Positions 16,583-24,993 of a stretch of 64,000 nt of DNA are shown here, in pieces (position 1 is the stretch's first letter; every line of letters starts with the position of its first letter). This stretch comes from Oscillospiraceae bacterium (GTDB lineage: Bacteria > Bacillota > Clostridia > Oscillospirales > Oscillospiraceae). The stretch spans positions 62,001-126,000 of the forward strand of contig JAFRMX010000023.1 in the NCBI GenBank assembly GCA_017430455.1, written 5' to 3'. A model generated the notes under the pieces. The model did not search any database and was not told where the DNA came from. It saw only the letters and a program-made list of their open reading frames with translations. Both the position numbers and the translations under genes were made by a program.

Positions 16583-16613
16583 CGGGTCTCCGTTGAGGAG
16601 ACCCGCTTTTTTT
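16583..16613 (+). terminator. pfp terminator
   Basis: The perfect 9-bp stem CGGGTCTCC / GGAGACCCG (16583-16591 with 16597-16605) and loop GTTGA are followed by C and a run of seven T. It also lies next to the 3' end of the convergent ligA. Confidence 0.9.
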
Positions 16614-18606
16614 ATGTGAATTTTTCAATGAATTCTTCCTCGGAGATCACCGGAATACCAAGCTGCTTTGCTCTGGTGTTCTTGGTCGAGAGCGACGCTG
16701 TGTCATTGTTTATAAGATAGTTCGTGGATCCGGATACAGAACCCGTAACCTTTCCGCCCTGGGATTCTATATAGGCCTTGAGCTCGTTTCTGTTCTTGTA
16801 TTTGTAAACATCCCCCGTTACCACAAACACGAGCCCCGCGCACTTCTCCCCTTTCTCCTGAATCTCCTGCTGCTCAATGCTTACAAGCGTCAGAAGATCT
16901 TCAAGGTCCCGTCTGTTTGCGGGATCCTTTATCCAGGAGACAAAGGCCTTCGATTTCTCCGGTCCGATCCCGTCTATCGATGAAAAGACGGCATCGTCCT
17001 GCGTATCCTCCGCGGTCTTTATGAGTTCGGAAAGCGGATACTGATCCAGAAGCCTTCCCGCGACGTCCGTGCCTATGAGCGGGATATTCAGCGCGTAGAG
17101 AAACTTTCTTCCGGAGACTTTCGCGGATCTTTCGAGCGAGGCGTTTATATTTGAAGCCGACTTTGCTCCGAAGCCCTCGAGAGCGGATATCTCCTCTATA
17201 TGGTCCTTCAGCCTGAAGATATCGCCGAAATTCCTGATCCAACCTAAATTTACAAAGCGGGAGATCGTCTGCTCCGAGATCCCGTCTATATCCATACCCG
17301 CCTTTGAGACGAATCTGGTGTATTTTTTGAGCTTCTTGGCAGGGCACGTACTGTTCGTGCAGACCAGAGTTTTGGTGCCGGAGACCTCGCTGATCCTTAT
17401 CTCCGTAGGCTCCCCGCAGACCGGGCATTTTGAGGGAATATCGAGGCTTCCGACACTTTGCTTTACCTCAATGACTTTGGGGATTATCTTATTGGCCTTT
17501 ATTACGGAGAGAACACTTCCCTTCCCTCCTATCTTCAGCCTCTCGCACTCGCTGACATTGCAGAGCGAGGCCCTTCTGACAGTCGTTCCCTCGAGCTCGA
17601 CGCCTTTGAAAACGGCCACAGGCGTGATCGTGGAGGCGGCGCAGCTCCATTCTATGTGGTCCAGAACGGATTCGGCAGACTCATCCTGCCATTTGAAGGC
17701 AAAGCCCGCCCTGGTGGCGTGGTGGCCCGTGACGGAGCCACCTTCGGCGTAGACTGTATCGTCGTAAGCTATAACGAGCCCGTCCACGGGATAGGGATTA
17801 ATTCGCTCCGTGACTTTTAGAGTCCACTTGTCGATCTCCTCTGTTATATTCCCGAGCGTCGGGTCCTCTATCTCCTCGTGCTCGACGGTCTTGAAGCCCA
17901 GGGACTCGAGATAGTCCATTCTCGCGCCCCAGGAATCGATGTTTTTATCCGTGTGGACCAGAGTGAAGGGGATCCAGTTTATGTTTCTCTTTTTGACCTC
18001 CTCGGCGTCCTTTAAAGAGAGCGAGCCCGAGGCCAGGTTTCTGGGATTGGCGTAATCGGAGTCCGATTCGAGCACGAACCTGTCGAAATCCTCGTATGAG
18101 ATGACGGCCTCTCCCCTTATCACAAGATGCCCCCTGTCCGAAACGCTCTGAGGGATCCCGTTTATGGCCTTTGCAAGGCGTGTGATATTTGTTCCGATAT
18201 GCCCGTCTCCCCTTGTGACCACTTTCGTAAGCTTTCCGTTGTCATAGGTGACGACAAGAGTCAGCCCGTCGAGCTTCCAGGAGATCCAGATGGGCTTTCC
18301 TTCTGCCCATTTGACAAGATCCTCGGGCTTTTTGGTCTTGGCCAGAGAGAGCGCGGAGAACTCGTGAGCCTCCTTCTCCCCTTCTGTCGTATCCGCGGAG
18401 ACCCTGTTCGTGGGGCTTTCGGGAAGCACGGTTCCCGTCTCCGCTTCCATCTTTTTCAGGCGGTCGAACAGAGCGTCCCACTCGAAGTCGCTCATTATCT
18501 CGCCTTTTCCGTTGTAGTAAGCGTCGCTCGCCTCGTTCAGTTTCGAGACGATGGACCTCATTTCTTCGAGCTCGAGTTCGTCCATCATATCAAACAGATT
18601 GTCCAT
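16612..18606 (-). CDS. ligA: NAD-dependent DNA ligase LigA
   Basis: LigA seals nicks in replication and repair. The 664 residues contain, in order, domain Ia and the adenylation domain with motif I WKLDGL (AMP-accepting Lys), TRGDGHIGTNIT, an OB fold, the four-Cys zinc finger (CPVCGEP....CTNSTCPAKK), helix-hairpin-helix repeats (DGISEQT, LEGFGAKSASNI, IDGIGPEKSKAF) and a C-terminal BRCT domain (GLVFVVTGDVYKYKNRNEL). It is complete and slightly divergent around motif I. It ends against the pfp terminator and starts 4 bases downstream of the next gene's stop. Confidence 0.93.
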   Translation of the reverse strand: MDNLFDMMDELELEEMRSIVSKLNEASDAYYNGKGEIMSDFEWDALFDRLKKMEAETGTVLPESPTNRVSADTTEGEKEAHEFSALSLAKTKKPEDLVKWAEGKPIWISWKLDGLTLVVTYDNGKLTKVVTRGDGHIGTNITRLAKAINGIPQSVSDRGHLVIRGEAVISYEDFDRFVLESDSDYANPRNLASGSLSLKDAEEVKKRNINWIPFTLVHTDKNIDSWGARMDYLESLGFKTVEHEEIEDPTLGNITEEIDKWTLKVTERINPYPVDGLVIAYDDTVYAEGGSVTGHHATRAGFAFKWQDESAESVLDHIEWSCAASTITPVAVFKGVELEGTTVRRASLCNVSECERLKIGGKGSVLSVIKANKIIPKVIEVKQSVGSLDIPSKCPVCGEPTEIRISEVSGTKTLVCTNSTCPAKKLKKYTRFVSKAGMDIDGISEQTISRFVNLGWIRNFGDIFRLKDHIEEISALEGFGAKSASNINASLERSAKVSGRKFLYALNIPLIGTDVAGRLLDQYPLSELIKTAEDTQDDAVFSSIDGIGPEKSKAFVSWIKDPANRRDLEDLLTLVSIEQQEIQEKGEKCAGLVFVVTGDVYKYKNRNELKAYIESQGGKVTGSVSGSTNYLINNDTASLSTKNTRAKQLGIPVISEEEFIEKFT

Positions 18607-18610
18607 AGTT

Positions 18611-19852
18611 TCAGTTCATCATGCTCCTGGCTGCCTCCAGAAGGCAGAGCTTTCCGGATTCGTACGTGAGCCCGCCCTGAAGATATACGTTGTAAGGCTC
18701 TCTCATCGGCCCGTCCGCGCTGAGCTCGCCTGTCGCGCCCTGGATAAAGGTCCCCGCGGCCATAACGACGTCGCAGTCGTAGCCCGGCATCGGTGAGGGC
18801 TCGGGAGAGACATAGGCGTCGATCGGAGAGGCGCTCTGGATGCCTTTGCAGAAATTGACAAGGTTTTCGGGCGTTTTGAGCTTTATCACCTGTATTATAT
18901 CATGCCTTTCCTCATCATATGAGGGCAGGACCTCAAAACCGAGCAGATCCAGAAGCGATGACGCGAATATCATGCTCTTCAGAGCCTGAGCCGTTGTGTG
19001 CGGCGCCATGAAAAGTCCTTGAAGGAGCATCCTGTTATTGCCGAGAGTTGCCCCGCACTCGCCTCCGATCCCCGGAACAGTGAGCCTGCAGGCCGCTTTT
19101 TCCACAAACTCCTCTTTTCCGCAGATATAGCCGCCTCTCGGAGCCAGCCCCCCGCCCGGGTTCTTGATAAGAGAGCCCGCGATCAGATCCGCGCCGAGCT
19201 GGGTCGGCTCAGTCTTTTCCGTAAACTCGCCGTAGCAATTGTCAACAAATATCATGACTGAGGAGTCCTCTTCCCTTACGGCTGCAATGATCTCCCCTAT
19301 CTGAGAGACGGAGAAAGCCTTCCTGCTCGAATATCCGGGAGATCTCTGGATAAGGACAGTTCTGATATTCCTGTCCTCCCGAAGAGCCTTTATGATCGCG
19401 GGAATATCGGGATTTCCGTCGGGCCTGAGCCCTACTACTTTGTGATCTATCCCGTAGTATTTGAATGTTCCGTATTCGCCGGCGTCTTTTCCGATAACCG
19501 TATTGAAGGTGTCGTAAGGGACACCCGTGGCCGAGAGCATGGTCTCTCCGGGATTTGCAAGGGCAAACACGGCAGCCGTTATGGCGTGCGTACCGTTTAC
19601 GAAATCGAGCCTTACCAGCGCCTTCTCCGCTCCGAAGACATCTGCCCAGACGGCGTCCAGGGTCTCTCTTCCGAGATCGTCGTAACCGTAGCCTGTCGTG
19701 CCCGCGAAGCAGGAATCGGATACTCTGTGCTTTTTGAAAGCGTCGAGCACCTTTTTGGTGTTGAAAAGAGCAATTGAATCAGTCCTCTCGAACATTTCCC
19801 TGCATCTTTCCTCGGCTTTACCGGAGATCTTGTAAAGTTCCTCTTCAGTCAT
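18611..19852 (-). CDS. Methionine gamma-lyase family protein (aluminium-resistance type)
   Basis: A 413-residue PLP-dependent fold-type I protein of the PF06838 family, annotated as methionine gamma-lyase-like or 'aluminium resistance protein'. Seen are GTTGYGYDDLGRETLD, VNGTHAITAAVFAL, IFVDNCYGEF (the Asp that binds the PLP ring) and SLIKNPGGGLAP, whose Lys is the likely Schiff-base residue. The real substrate of the family is unsettled. It overlaps the end of murD by 8 bases and leads into ligA. Confidence 0.85.
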   Translation of the reverse strand: MTEEELYKISGKAEERCREMFERTDSIALFNTKKVLDAFKKHRVSDSCFAGTTGYGYDDLGRETLDAVWADVFGAEKALVRLDFVNGTHAITAAVFALANPGETMLSATGVPYDTFNTVIGKDAGEYGTFKYYGIDHKVVGLRPDGNPDIPAIIKALREDRNIRTVLIQRSPGYSSRKAFSVSQIGEIIAAVREEDSSVMIFVDNCYGEFTEKTEPTQLGADLIAGSLIKNPGGGLAPRGGYICGKEEFVEKAACRLTVPGIGGECGATLGNNRMLLQGLFMAPHTTAQALKSMIFASSLLDLLGFEVLPSYDEERHDIIQVIKLKTPENLVNFCKGIQSASPIDAYVSPEPSPMPGYDCDVVMAAGTFIQGATGELSADGPMREPYNVYLQGGLTYESGKLCLLEAARSMMN

Positions 19853-21233
19853 TTCGCGATATATACTCCATGATTATTTTCTTGAAATATTTGCCTCTCT
19901 CGTCGAAATTCCTGAAATGGTCGAAGGAGGCGCAGGCGGGAGAAAACAGAACTATATCCCCCTCTTCGGCGCTTTCGGCAGCGGCTTTTACGCACATGTC
20001 GAAATCGTCTATTACGGTCACAGGGACATTCTCATCTCTGAATTTCGAGTTTTCCTTAGCTTCCCTGATCTTTTCGGCCGTGTGTCCCGTGAGAAATACC
20101 TTCTTGGCGTAGAGGTTCAGATCGTCCCCCAGAGTGTCGAAAGGTATCTTCTTGTCGTAGCCACCGCAGATCACTACAGGCTTTTTCGGCATCGATATGA
20201 GCCCCGCGTGAGTCCTGGAGGGCGAGGAGCCTATAGAGTCGTTTATATATCTTATCCCGTTGTGAACGGCGAAGGTCTCGAGCCTGTGCTCGACGCCCTT
20301 GAACGTGGTCATGACCTTAACCATGTCTTCTTTTGAGACAAAATCATTGACAGCCGCGAAAGCGGTCAGGGAGTTCATGACATTGTGCCTGCCGGGAACG
20401 ACTATATCCGAGGCCTTCATTATGAACTGCGTCTTTCCGTTTATGCTCCCGATAATATCGTCCCCGTCGAGGTAAAAGCCGTTGTTGAGCTTATCCGAGA
20501 TCGAGAACCATCTGACCTTCGAGGGCGCCAGGGCATCGAAATGCGAGGAGATCTCGTCGTTTTTATTCAGTATCAGAAGCGAGTCCTTCTTCTGGTTTAA
20601 GAAGATGTTCTTCTTGGCGTCTATATAGTCCTGATAATCCTTGTGCTTGTCGAGGTGGTTCGGCGAGATGTTCGTGATCACCGCCACATCGGGCGAGCAT
20701 TTCATGCTGTGCAGCTGGAAGGAGCTGAGCTCCAGTACGGCGAAATCGTCTTTCCCGAAGGAGTCAGCCTCACAGAGGAGCGGATTTCCTATATTCCCGC
20801 CCAGGTGGACCTTATAGCCTGCCTCTTTCAGAAGCAGCGCGATGAGAGTCGAGGTCGTGGTCTTTCCGTCGCTTCCCGTTACAGCCACGGTCCTGCAGGG
20901 GCAGACCGAGAAGAAGACCTCCATCTCGGAGGTTATAAGGCTTCCGCGCTCACTCGCTCTTACAAGGTGCTCCTCGAAGGGCATGAGGCCTGGAGTCCTG
21001 AAAATGATCTCCTGGTAAAGATCCTCGAGATAATCCTCGCCGAGCTGCAGCTTCACGTTTCGCGGAAACTCTATCCCGTTTTCCTTGAGAGCTTTTTCGT
21101 CTCTCCTGTCGCAGACAGTGAGGTCGATATCATTTTCGATCAGGAGTCTTATAAGAGGCATATTGCTGACTCCGGCGCCTATGACGGCGACGCTTTTGCC
21201 TTTAAGTGTTTCGATATAATCGGAAAGTTTCAT
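19845..21233 (-). CDS. murD: UDP-N-acetylmuramoyl-L-alanine--D-glutamate ligase
   Basis: MurD adds D-glutamate to UDP-MurNAc-L-Ala in cytoplasmic peptidoglycan synthesis. In 462 residues it shows the N-terminal UDP-binding Rossmann segment VAVIGAGVSNMPL, the ATP loop TGSDGKTTTSTL, the NISPNHLDKH motif, the GRHNVMN segment and the C-terminal domain with NDSIGSSPSRT and VICGGYDKK. It stands apart from a dcw cluster; its neighbours are ligA and the PLP protein. The rnpB promoter lies divergent to its start. Confidence 0.95.
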   Translation of the reverse strand: MKLSDYIETLKGKSVAVIGAGVSNMPLIRLLIENDIDLTVCDRRDEKALKENGIEFPRNVKLQLGEDYLEDLYQEIIFRTPGLMPFEEHLVRASERGSLITSEMEVFFSVCPCRTVAVTGSDGKTTTSTLIALLLKEAGYKVHLGGNIGNPLLCEADSFGKDDFAVLELSSFQLHSMKCSPDVAVITNISPNHLDKHKDYQDYIDAKKNIFLNQKKDSLLILNKNDEISSHFDALAPSKVRWFSISDKLNNGFYLDGDDIIGSINGKTQFIMKASDIVVPGRHNVMNSLTAFAAVNDFVSKEDMVKVMTTFKGVEHRLETFAVHNGIRYINDSIGSSPSRTHAGLISMPKKPVVICGGYDKKIPFDTLGDDLNLYAKKVFLTGHTAEKIREAKENSKFRDENVPVTVIDDFDMCVKAAAESAEEGDIVLFSPACASFDHFRNFDERGKYFKKIIMEYISRND

Positions 21234-21259
21234 ATTTCACCGGTTTTAAATAAGATTTG

Positions 21260-21287
21260 TTGACTTAATCTGCAAAATGTGTAAAAT
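21260..21287 (+). promoter_or_regulatory. rnpB promoter
   Basis: TTGACT (21260-21265) and TAAAAT (21282-21287) are 16 bases apart, with TGTG before the -10. The position predicts a start within a few bases of the RNase P RNA 5' end. Confidence 0.7.
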
Positions 21288-21290
21288 AAG

Positions 21291-21634
21291 CTGAGCAGAC
21301 CGAGCGGCCGCGGGTATAAGGCGAAAGCCTGTATCTGAGGAAAGTCCGGGCTCCGCAGGGCAAGGATAACGGGTAACGCCCGCCAGGGGAAACCCTCGGA
21401 CAAGTGCAACAGAAATATACCGCCGGATCTTTCCGGTAAGGGTGGAAAAGTGAGGTAAGAGCTCACTCGTCGCATGGAGACATGTAGTCGCTGTAAACTC
21501 TATCCGGAGCAACACCGTGGATGAACACAAAGATCGGCCCGATCGTTCAGGGGAGGTGGCTAGAGCCTGGTGGCAACATCAGGACCAGATAGATGGCCGC
21601 AAAGACAGAACCCGGCTTACAGATCTGCTTTAAA
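21291..21634 (+). ncRNA. rnpB: RNase P RNA, class A
   Basis: The catalytic RNA of RNase P, which trims tRNA 5' ends. Conserved blocks are clear: GAGGAAAGTCCGGGCTCC near 21337, the central AGGGTGGAAA...GGTAAGAGCTCAC region, and the 3' GACAGAACCCGGCTTACAGA. P1 is closed by AGCAGA near 21294 with TCTGCT at 21624-21629. The arrangement is the ancestral type A rather than the Bacillus type B. It has its own promoter and terminator. Ends are good to within a few bases. Confidence 0.95.
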
Positions 21635-21636
21635 AA

Positions 21637-21668
21637 ATGACGGCATTTGCCGTCACTTTTTAATTTTA
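21637..21668 (+). terminator. rnpB terminator
   Basis: The perfect stem TGACGGC / GCCGTCA (21638-21644 with 21649-21655) with loop ATTT is followed by CTTTTTAATTTT. Confidence 0.85.
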
Positions 21669-21709
21669 TGTAATTTTAATCCAAGCGGGTTTATAAGTCA
21701 AACACAATA

Positions 21710-22612
21710 TCAGACTCCGTCCGAATTGCCCATCGTAAACGTGTGCGCCTTAAGGACCTCCCAGGATACCCTGACCATCGGGTCTGCCAGTAAGGCTGCC
21801 ATCTCCCCCGCTTTTCCCGAGTCCTCGAATACTCCCCTGTTGGATTCCCAGTCCTCGAAGCAGCTGTCGATAAGCGCGTATATGCTCATAAAGTTCTCGT
21901 CGAAGATCGCCTGCTCATCGGCAGAAAGACTCTCATAAGCTTTGAGCATATTGTCCCTCATAGCGGGGATATCCGTGCACCAGAAGTCCTCGTCCTCGGC
22001 AAATTCCAGAACCTCACAGGCGGCGATCGCCAGCTTGAGCGAGGAACCGGCGGTTCCGGGATGCCAGCTGTTGACGGGCATGAAATAGTCTTCGAGGAAG
22101 TCCTCTACCGAGGGGGCTTTCTCAATGAAAGAATCGTGGCGGAAATAGAGCCCTTTTCCTGTATCTTCCTTGAACTCTCTCCATGTGAGCGTTCCGTCTG
22201 ATTCTATGGTAAGAGCTGTGGCTCCGTCACTCCAGACTGTATTTGAAGAGATAAGCTCATCGTCGTCATCGAGCAGCAGATCGAACTTCTCCCCTGTCTC
22301 ATTGGAGACCAGACTCTCTCCGTCGAAATAGCGGTCGTATGCAAAAACAGTCTGATTTCGGTCATCATCGCTCTTAACAACGACCCTGTAATCCGCGCTG
22401 ACCTTTGCTATCTCGATATCGAAATAGTCATCGCACTCCCATTTGCCTAAATAATCCTCTTCCCTGATCCGGGACTCTGAGGCAGGAGCTTCGGCCGGCG
22501 CTGTATTCTCTTCTGACTCGACGGGCGTCTGAGTAGCCGGAGCCTTCGCTCCGCAGGCCGCCAGCACGAATACCATTGCCAGTGTTAATGCCAGTGTTAT
22601 AAATCTTTTCAT
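21710..22612 (-). CDS. Hypothetical lipoprotein
   Basis: A 300-residue secreted lipoprotein with signal peptide and lipobox LAAC (Cys20), followed by an Ala/Pro/Glu linker. The first part of the mature protein (YLGKWECDD...LVSNETGEKFDLLLDDDDEL.....GTLTWREF) reads like a small beta-barrel of the kind used to measure 'reference value' deviations. The C-terminal part (from about 195) is helical. No catalytic motif or family was recognised. It begins one base after the zinc-ribbon/DUF4870-like gene, so the two are co-transcribed. Confidence 0.75.
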   Translation of the reverse strand: MKRFITLALTLAMVFVLAACGAKAPATQTPVESEENTAPAEAPASESRIREEDYLGKWECDDYFDIEIAKVSADYRVVVKSDDDRNQTVFAYDRYFDGESLVSNETGEKFDLLLDDDDELISSNTVWSDGATALTIESDGTLTWREFKEDTGKGLYFRHDSFIEKAPSVEDFLEDYFMPVNSWHPGTAGSSLKLAIAACEVLEFAEDEDFWCTDIPAMRDNMLKAYESLSADEQAIFDENFMSIYALIDSCFEDWESNRGVFEDSGKAGEMAALLADPMVRVSWEVLKAHTFTMGNSDGV

Positions 22613-22613
22613 T

Positions 22614-23069
22614 TTACTTTAAGAATCCGATCTTGCAGACTATCGGGGGCTCTTTTGCCAGGCCCTTGCAGGCGTTTACCAGGCAGATTATATCAACTAC
22701 GGCCAGAACAACAATCGCGATGCCTCCTACGATACCGACTATGACCGTCCAGAACAGCGCTCCGGTTATTAAGCCCAGTATAACTTCACATATAAAAAGC
22801 TTCAGTGACTGTTTTATATGGAAACGGACATATGGTGAATCACCCGCGGCCAGAAGGCCAATGATTATTCCCATTAAGCTCACGCAGTACATGAGTATGG
22901 CGTAGAGCTTGTTGTTTGCTATGTCTTCGGGCGAAAACTCGGAGGTATGATCATACATATCAGTCACGACAGCTCTCGGTTCGGCTATAGATCCGAATTT
23001 GAAACCGCACTCGGGACAGAACTTCGCGACATCTTCGACCTGCGCGCCGCAGTTATTGCATGTTTTCAT
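22614..23069 (-). CDS. Zinc-ribbon plus DUF4870-like membrane protein
   Basis: A 151-residue protein with an N-terminal zinc ribbon (CNNCGAQVEDVAKFCPECG) and a membrane part of about three helices. The first helix starts at NNKLYAILMYCVSLMGIIIGLL, then comes PYVRFHIKQSLKLFI, the recurring signature of DUF4870/TIC20-like proteins. The ribbon would sit in the cytoplasm. Function is unknown. It precedes the lipoprotein in the same orientation. Confidence 0.75.
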   Translation of the reverse strand: MKTCNNCGAQVEDVAKFCPECGFKFGSIAEPRAVVTDMYDHTSEFSPEDIANNKLYAILMYCVSLMGIIIGLLAAGDSPYVRFHIKQSLKLFICEVILGLITGALFWTVIVGIVGGIAIVVLAVVDIICLVNACKGLAKEPPIVCKIGFLK

Positions 23070-23158
23070 ATGAATTGTCTCCTTTCGTTATTTGAAACAT
23101 ACGTATAATACCACTATTAATTGAGAATTAATTAACAGGTCATTAATTTTCAAAAAAA

Positions 23159-23183
23159 GTACCCGCCGGATACAGGCGGGTAC
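23159..23183 (-). terminator. yebC terminator
   Basis: The perfect 9-bp stem GTACCCGCC / GGCGGGTAC (23159-23167 with 23175-23183), read on the minus strand, is followed by a run of seven T. It lies just beyond the yebC stop. Confidence 0.85.
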
Positions 23184-23204
23184 CGTTTTTTCTTTAGATC
23201 TGAA

Positions 23205-23945
23205 TTACTCGGCGTCTTCCCAGTTGTGCCATACGTTCTGGACGTCGTCATTGTCATCGAACATATCGAGCATCTTCTGCATGTTCTTTACATCGTCCTC
23301 GTTCGTGAGCTTGATGTAGCCGTTCTGCGGAAGCATCTCGACCTGGGCGGATACGAGCTTGTATCCCTTCTCGGTCAGAGCGTCAGCCACTGTGGCGACG
23401 TCGTCCTCATTCGTATAAACGGTGAACACGTCCTCATCCGGCTCGAAGTCCTGGGCTCCGGCGTCGAGAGCGTCCATCATTGCCGTATCCTCGTCGTAGT
23501 CCCCGTCCTCGTTGTCGATGACTATGACGCCTTTCCTGTCGAAGGACCAGGATACGCAGTTCGCGGTGCCCATATTTCCGCCGTACTTGTCGAAATAGTG
23601 CCTTACCTCGCCTGCCGTACGGTTGCGGTTATCCGTCATTGTCTCGACTATGACGGCGACTCCGCTGGGGCCGTATCCCTCGTAGACGACCTTTTCGTAG
23701 TTGTCCGTATTGCCGCTTCCGAGCGCCTTCTCTATGGTCCTCTTGATATTGTCATTAGGCATATTCGCGGCCTTGGCCTTGGCGATGACGGCAGCGAGCC
23801 TGGAGTTCGATCTTGGATCTCCGCTTCCGCCCTCTTTGACCGCGACGATCATTTCCCTGGCTATCTTTGTAAAGGCCTGGGCTCTCTTGGCATCTGCCGC
23901 GCCTTTTGTTTTCTGTATGTTATGCCATTTTGAATGTCCTGACAT
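23205..23945 (-). CDS. yebC: YebC/PmpR family protein
   Basis: A 246-residue cytoplasmic protein of the YebC family, members of which act as DNA-binding regulators or help ribosomes through difficult sequences such as proline runs. The start MSGHSKWHNIQKTKGAADAKR is the family signature, followed by EGGSGDPRSNSRLAAVIAKA, YEGYGPSGVAVIVE and a C-terminal ferredoxin-like part. Full length. A GGAGG-like site precedes the ATG. It has its own terminator. Confidence 0.95.
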   Translation of the reverse strand: MSGHSKWHNIQKTKGAADAKRAQAFTKIAREMIVAVKEGGSGDPRSNSRLAAVIAKAKAANMPNDNIKRTIEKALGSGNTDNYEKVVYEGYGPSGVAVIVETMTDNRNRTAGEVRHYFDKYGGNMGTANCVSWSFDRKGVIVIDNEDGDYDEDTAMMDALDAGAQDFEPDEDVFTVYTNEDDVATVADALTEKGYKLVSAQVEMLPQNGYIKLTNEDDVKNMQKMLDMFDDNDDVQNVWHNWEDAE

Positions 23946-24023
23946 ACCTCTGTTCCTCCGTTGAAAAATCTTTGATTACTTTATCATAATCCCGCTTCAA
24001 AAACAAGAACCTTCTCTATTTTC

Positions 24024-24434
24024 TCACCTGAGGTACTCCCTCGTATAGCTGCACTCTTCTCCGCCGAAGAACTTGTCCAGCACCTTTTTGAATACAGGGT
24101 CGTCGCTGACCATCGAAAACAGAGTCATGCTTGACCTGAGCTTCAGGTCGTCGGGGTAGCCCATAACCTCTGTGGGATCGTCGCTGTCCAGCTCCAGAAG
24201 AGCCTCAGATATCTCTATAAGCCTTTTGGATAATACAGGGTCCTCCATATAGGCCTCGGCCTCGGCTCTGTCTTTTATAGCGTAATAGCGGGCCGTGCCG
24301 CTGTAGCCGAGCCCGTCGAGCTGCGGGAAGATGTACCAGATCCAGTGGCTGCGCTTACGTCCCGCGCGTATCTCCGAAAGCGCCTGTTCGTAATCTCTAG
24401 CCTGCGCGTTTAAAAATCTGCTCAAGTCCGCCAT
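24024..24434 (-). CDS. DUF1810 family protein
   Basis: A 136-residue protein matching DUF1810: LSRFLNAQARDYEQALSEIRAGRK, then HWIWYIFPQLDGLG and a helical ALLELDSDDPTEVMGYPDDLKLRSSMTLF segment. The His-Trp-Ile-Trp-Tyr-Ile-Phe-Pro-Gln block is diagnostic. The family's function is not established. The gene lies 4 bases after a GNAT acetyltransferase gene on the same strand. Confidence 0.88.
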   Translation of the reverse strand: MADLSRFLNAQARDYEQALSEIRAGRKRSHWIWYIFPQLDGLGYSGTARYYAIKDRAEAEAYMEDPVLSKRLIEISEALLELDSDDPTEVMGYPDDLKLRSSMTLFSMVSDDPVFKKVLDKFFGGEECSYTREYLR

Positions 24435-24438
24435 GATA

Positions 24439-24981
24439 TTATTCCTCCTTTAGTTTCTTCTCAAACAGTACCATACGCACGTCGGGGATCCCGTTGAAGA
24501 CGCAGGGCACCGTGCCCGCCTCAAGATAGCCCAGTTTTCTGTACATCTCTACGGCCCGCGAATTTCGCTCGTTCGTGTCAAGTCTCAGATAAGGGCAGGA
24601 GTTTTCAACGGCATAGTTTTCGTAGCATGAAACAAAGATCTTCCCGTATCCTTTACCTGTAAGCGGCGGGTCCGTCATCAGCGTATGGAGCACCATGACC
24701 TTCTCCTCCGGAGCGGGATATCTCCAGTCAACTTTGTAATACTGCTCCGCCTGTTCTTTATTGATCCGTCCGCAGGTAAGTATACGCCCGTTTTCCTCAA
24801 GAACGAACATCTCCCCCGCTTCGACAGCCTCTTTCGCCGTCTCTCTCGTGGGATATACGTCTCTTATCCAGCCCGTGGAGATCCTTCCGGCCTCCTCCTC
24901 GTCGTGGTTCCGGCTGTATATCCCCTCGATCTGGTCGAGATCGTTTGTATCCGCTTCTCTGAATATCAGATCATCCGACAT
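24439..24981 (-). CDS. GNAT-family N-acetyltransferase
   Basis: A 180-residue acetyl-CoA-dependent acyltransferase. The core has VMVLHTLMTDPPLTGKGYGKIFVSCYENYA, where GKGYGK is the acetyl-CoA pyrophosphate loop, then YLRLDTNERNSRAVEMYRKLGY. The acceptor cannot be told from sequence. It is 12 bases downstream of the ornithine-cyclodeaminase-like gene. Confidence 0.85.
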   Translation of the reverse strand: MSDDLIFREADTNDLDQIEGIYSRNHDEEEAGRISTGWIRDVYPTRETAKEAVEAGEMFVLEENGRILTCGRINKEQAEQYYKVDWRYPAPEEKVMVLHTLMTDPPLTGKGYGKIFVSCYENYAVENSCPYLRLDTNERNSRAVEMYRKLGYLEAGTVPCVFNGIPDVRMVLFEKKLKEE

Positions 24982-24993
24982 TTTTACTCTCTC

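Noticed and set aside
21230..21530. Minus-strand frames of 81 and 94 codons
   Set aside because: They lie inside the RNase P RNA gene and its promoter and run against it.
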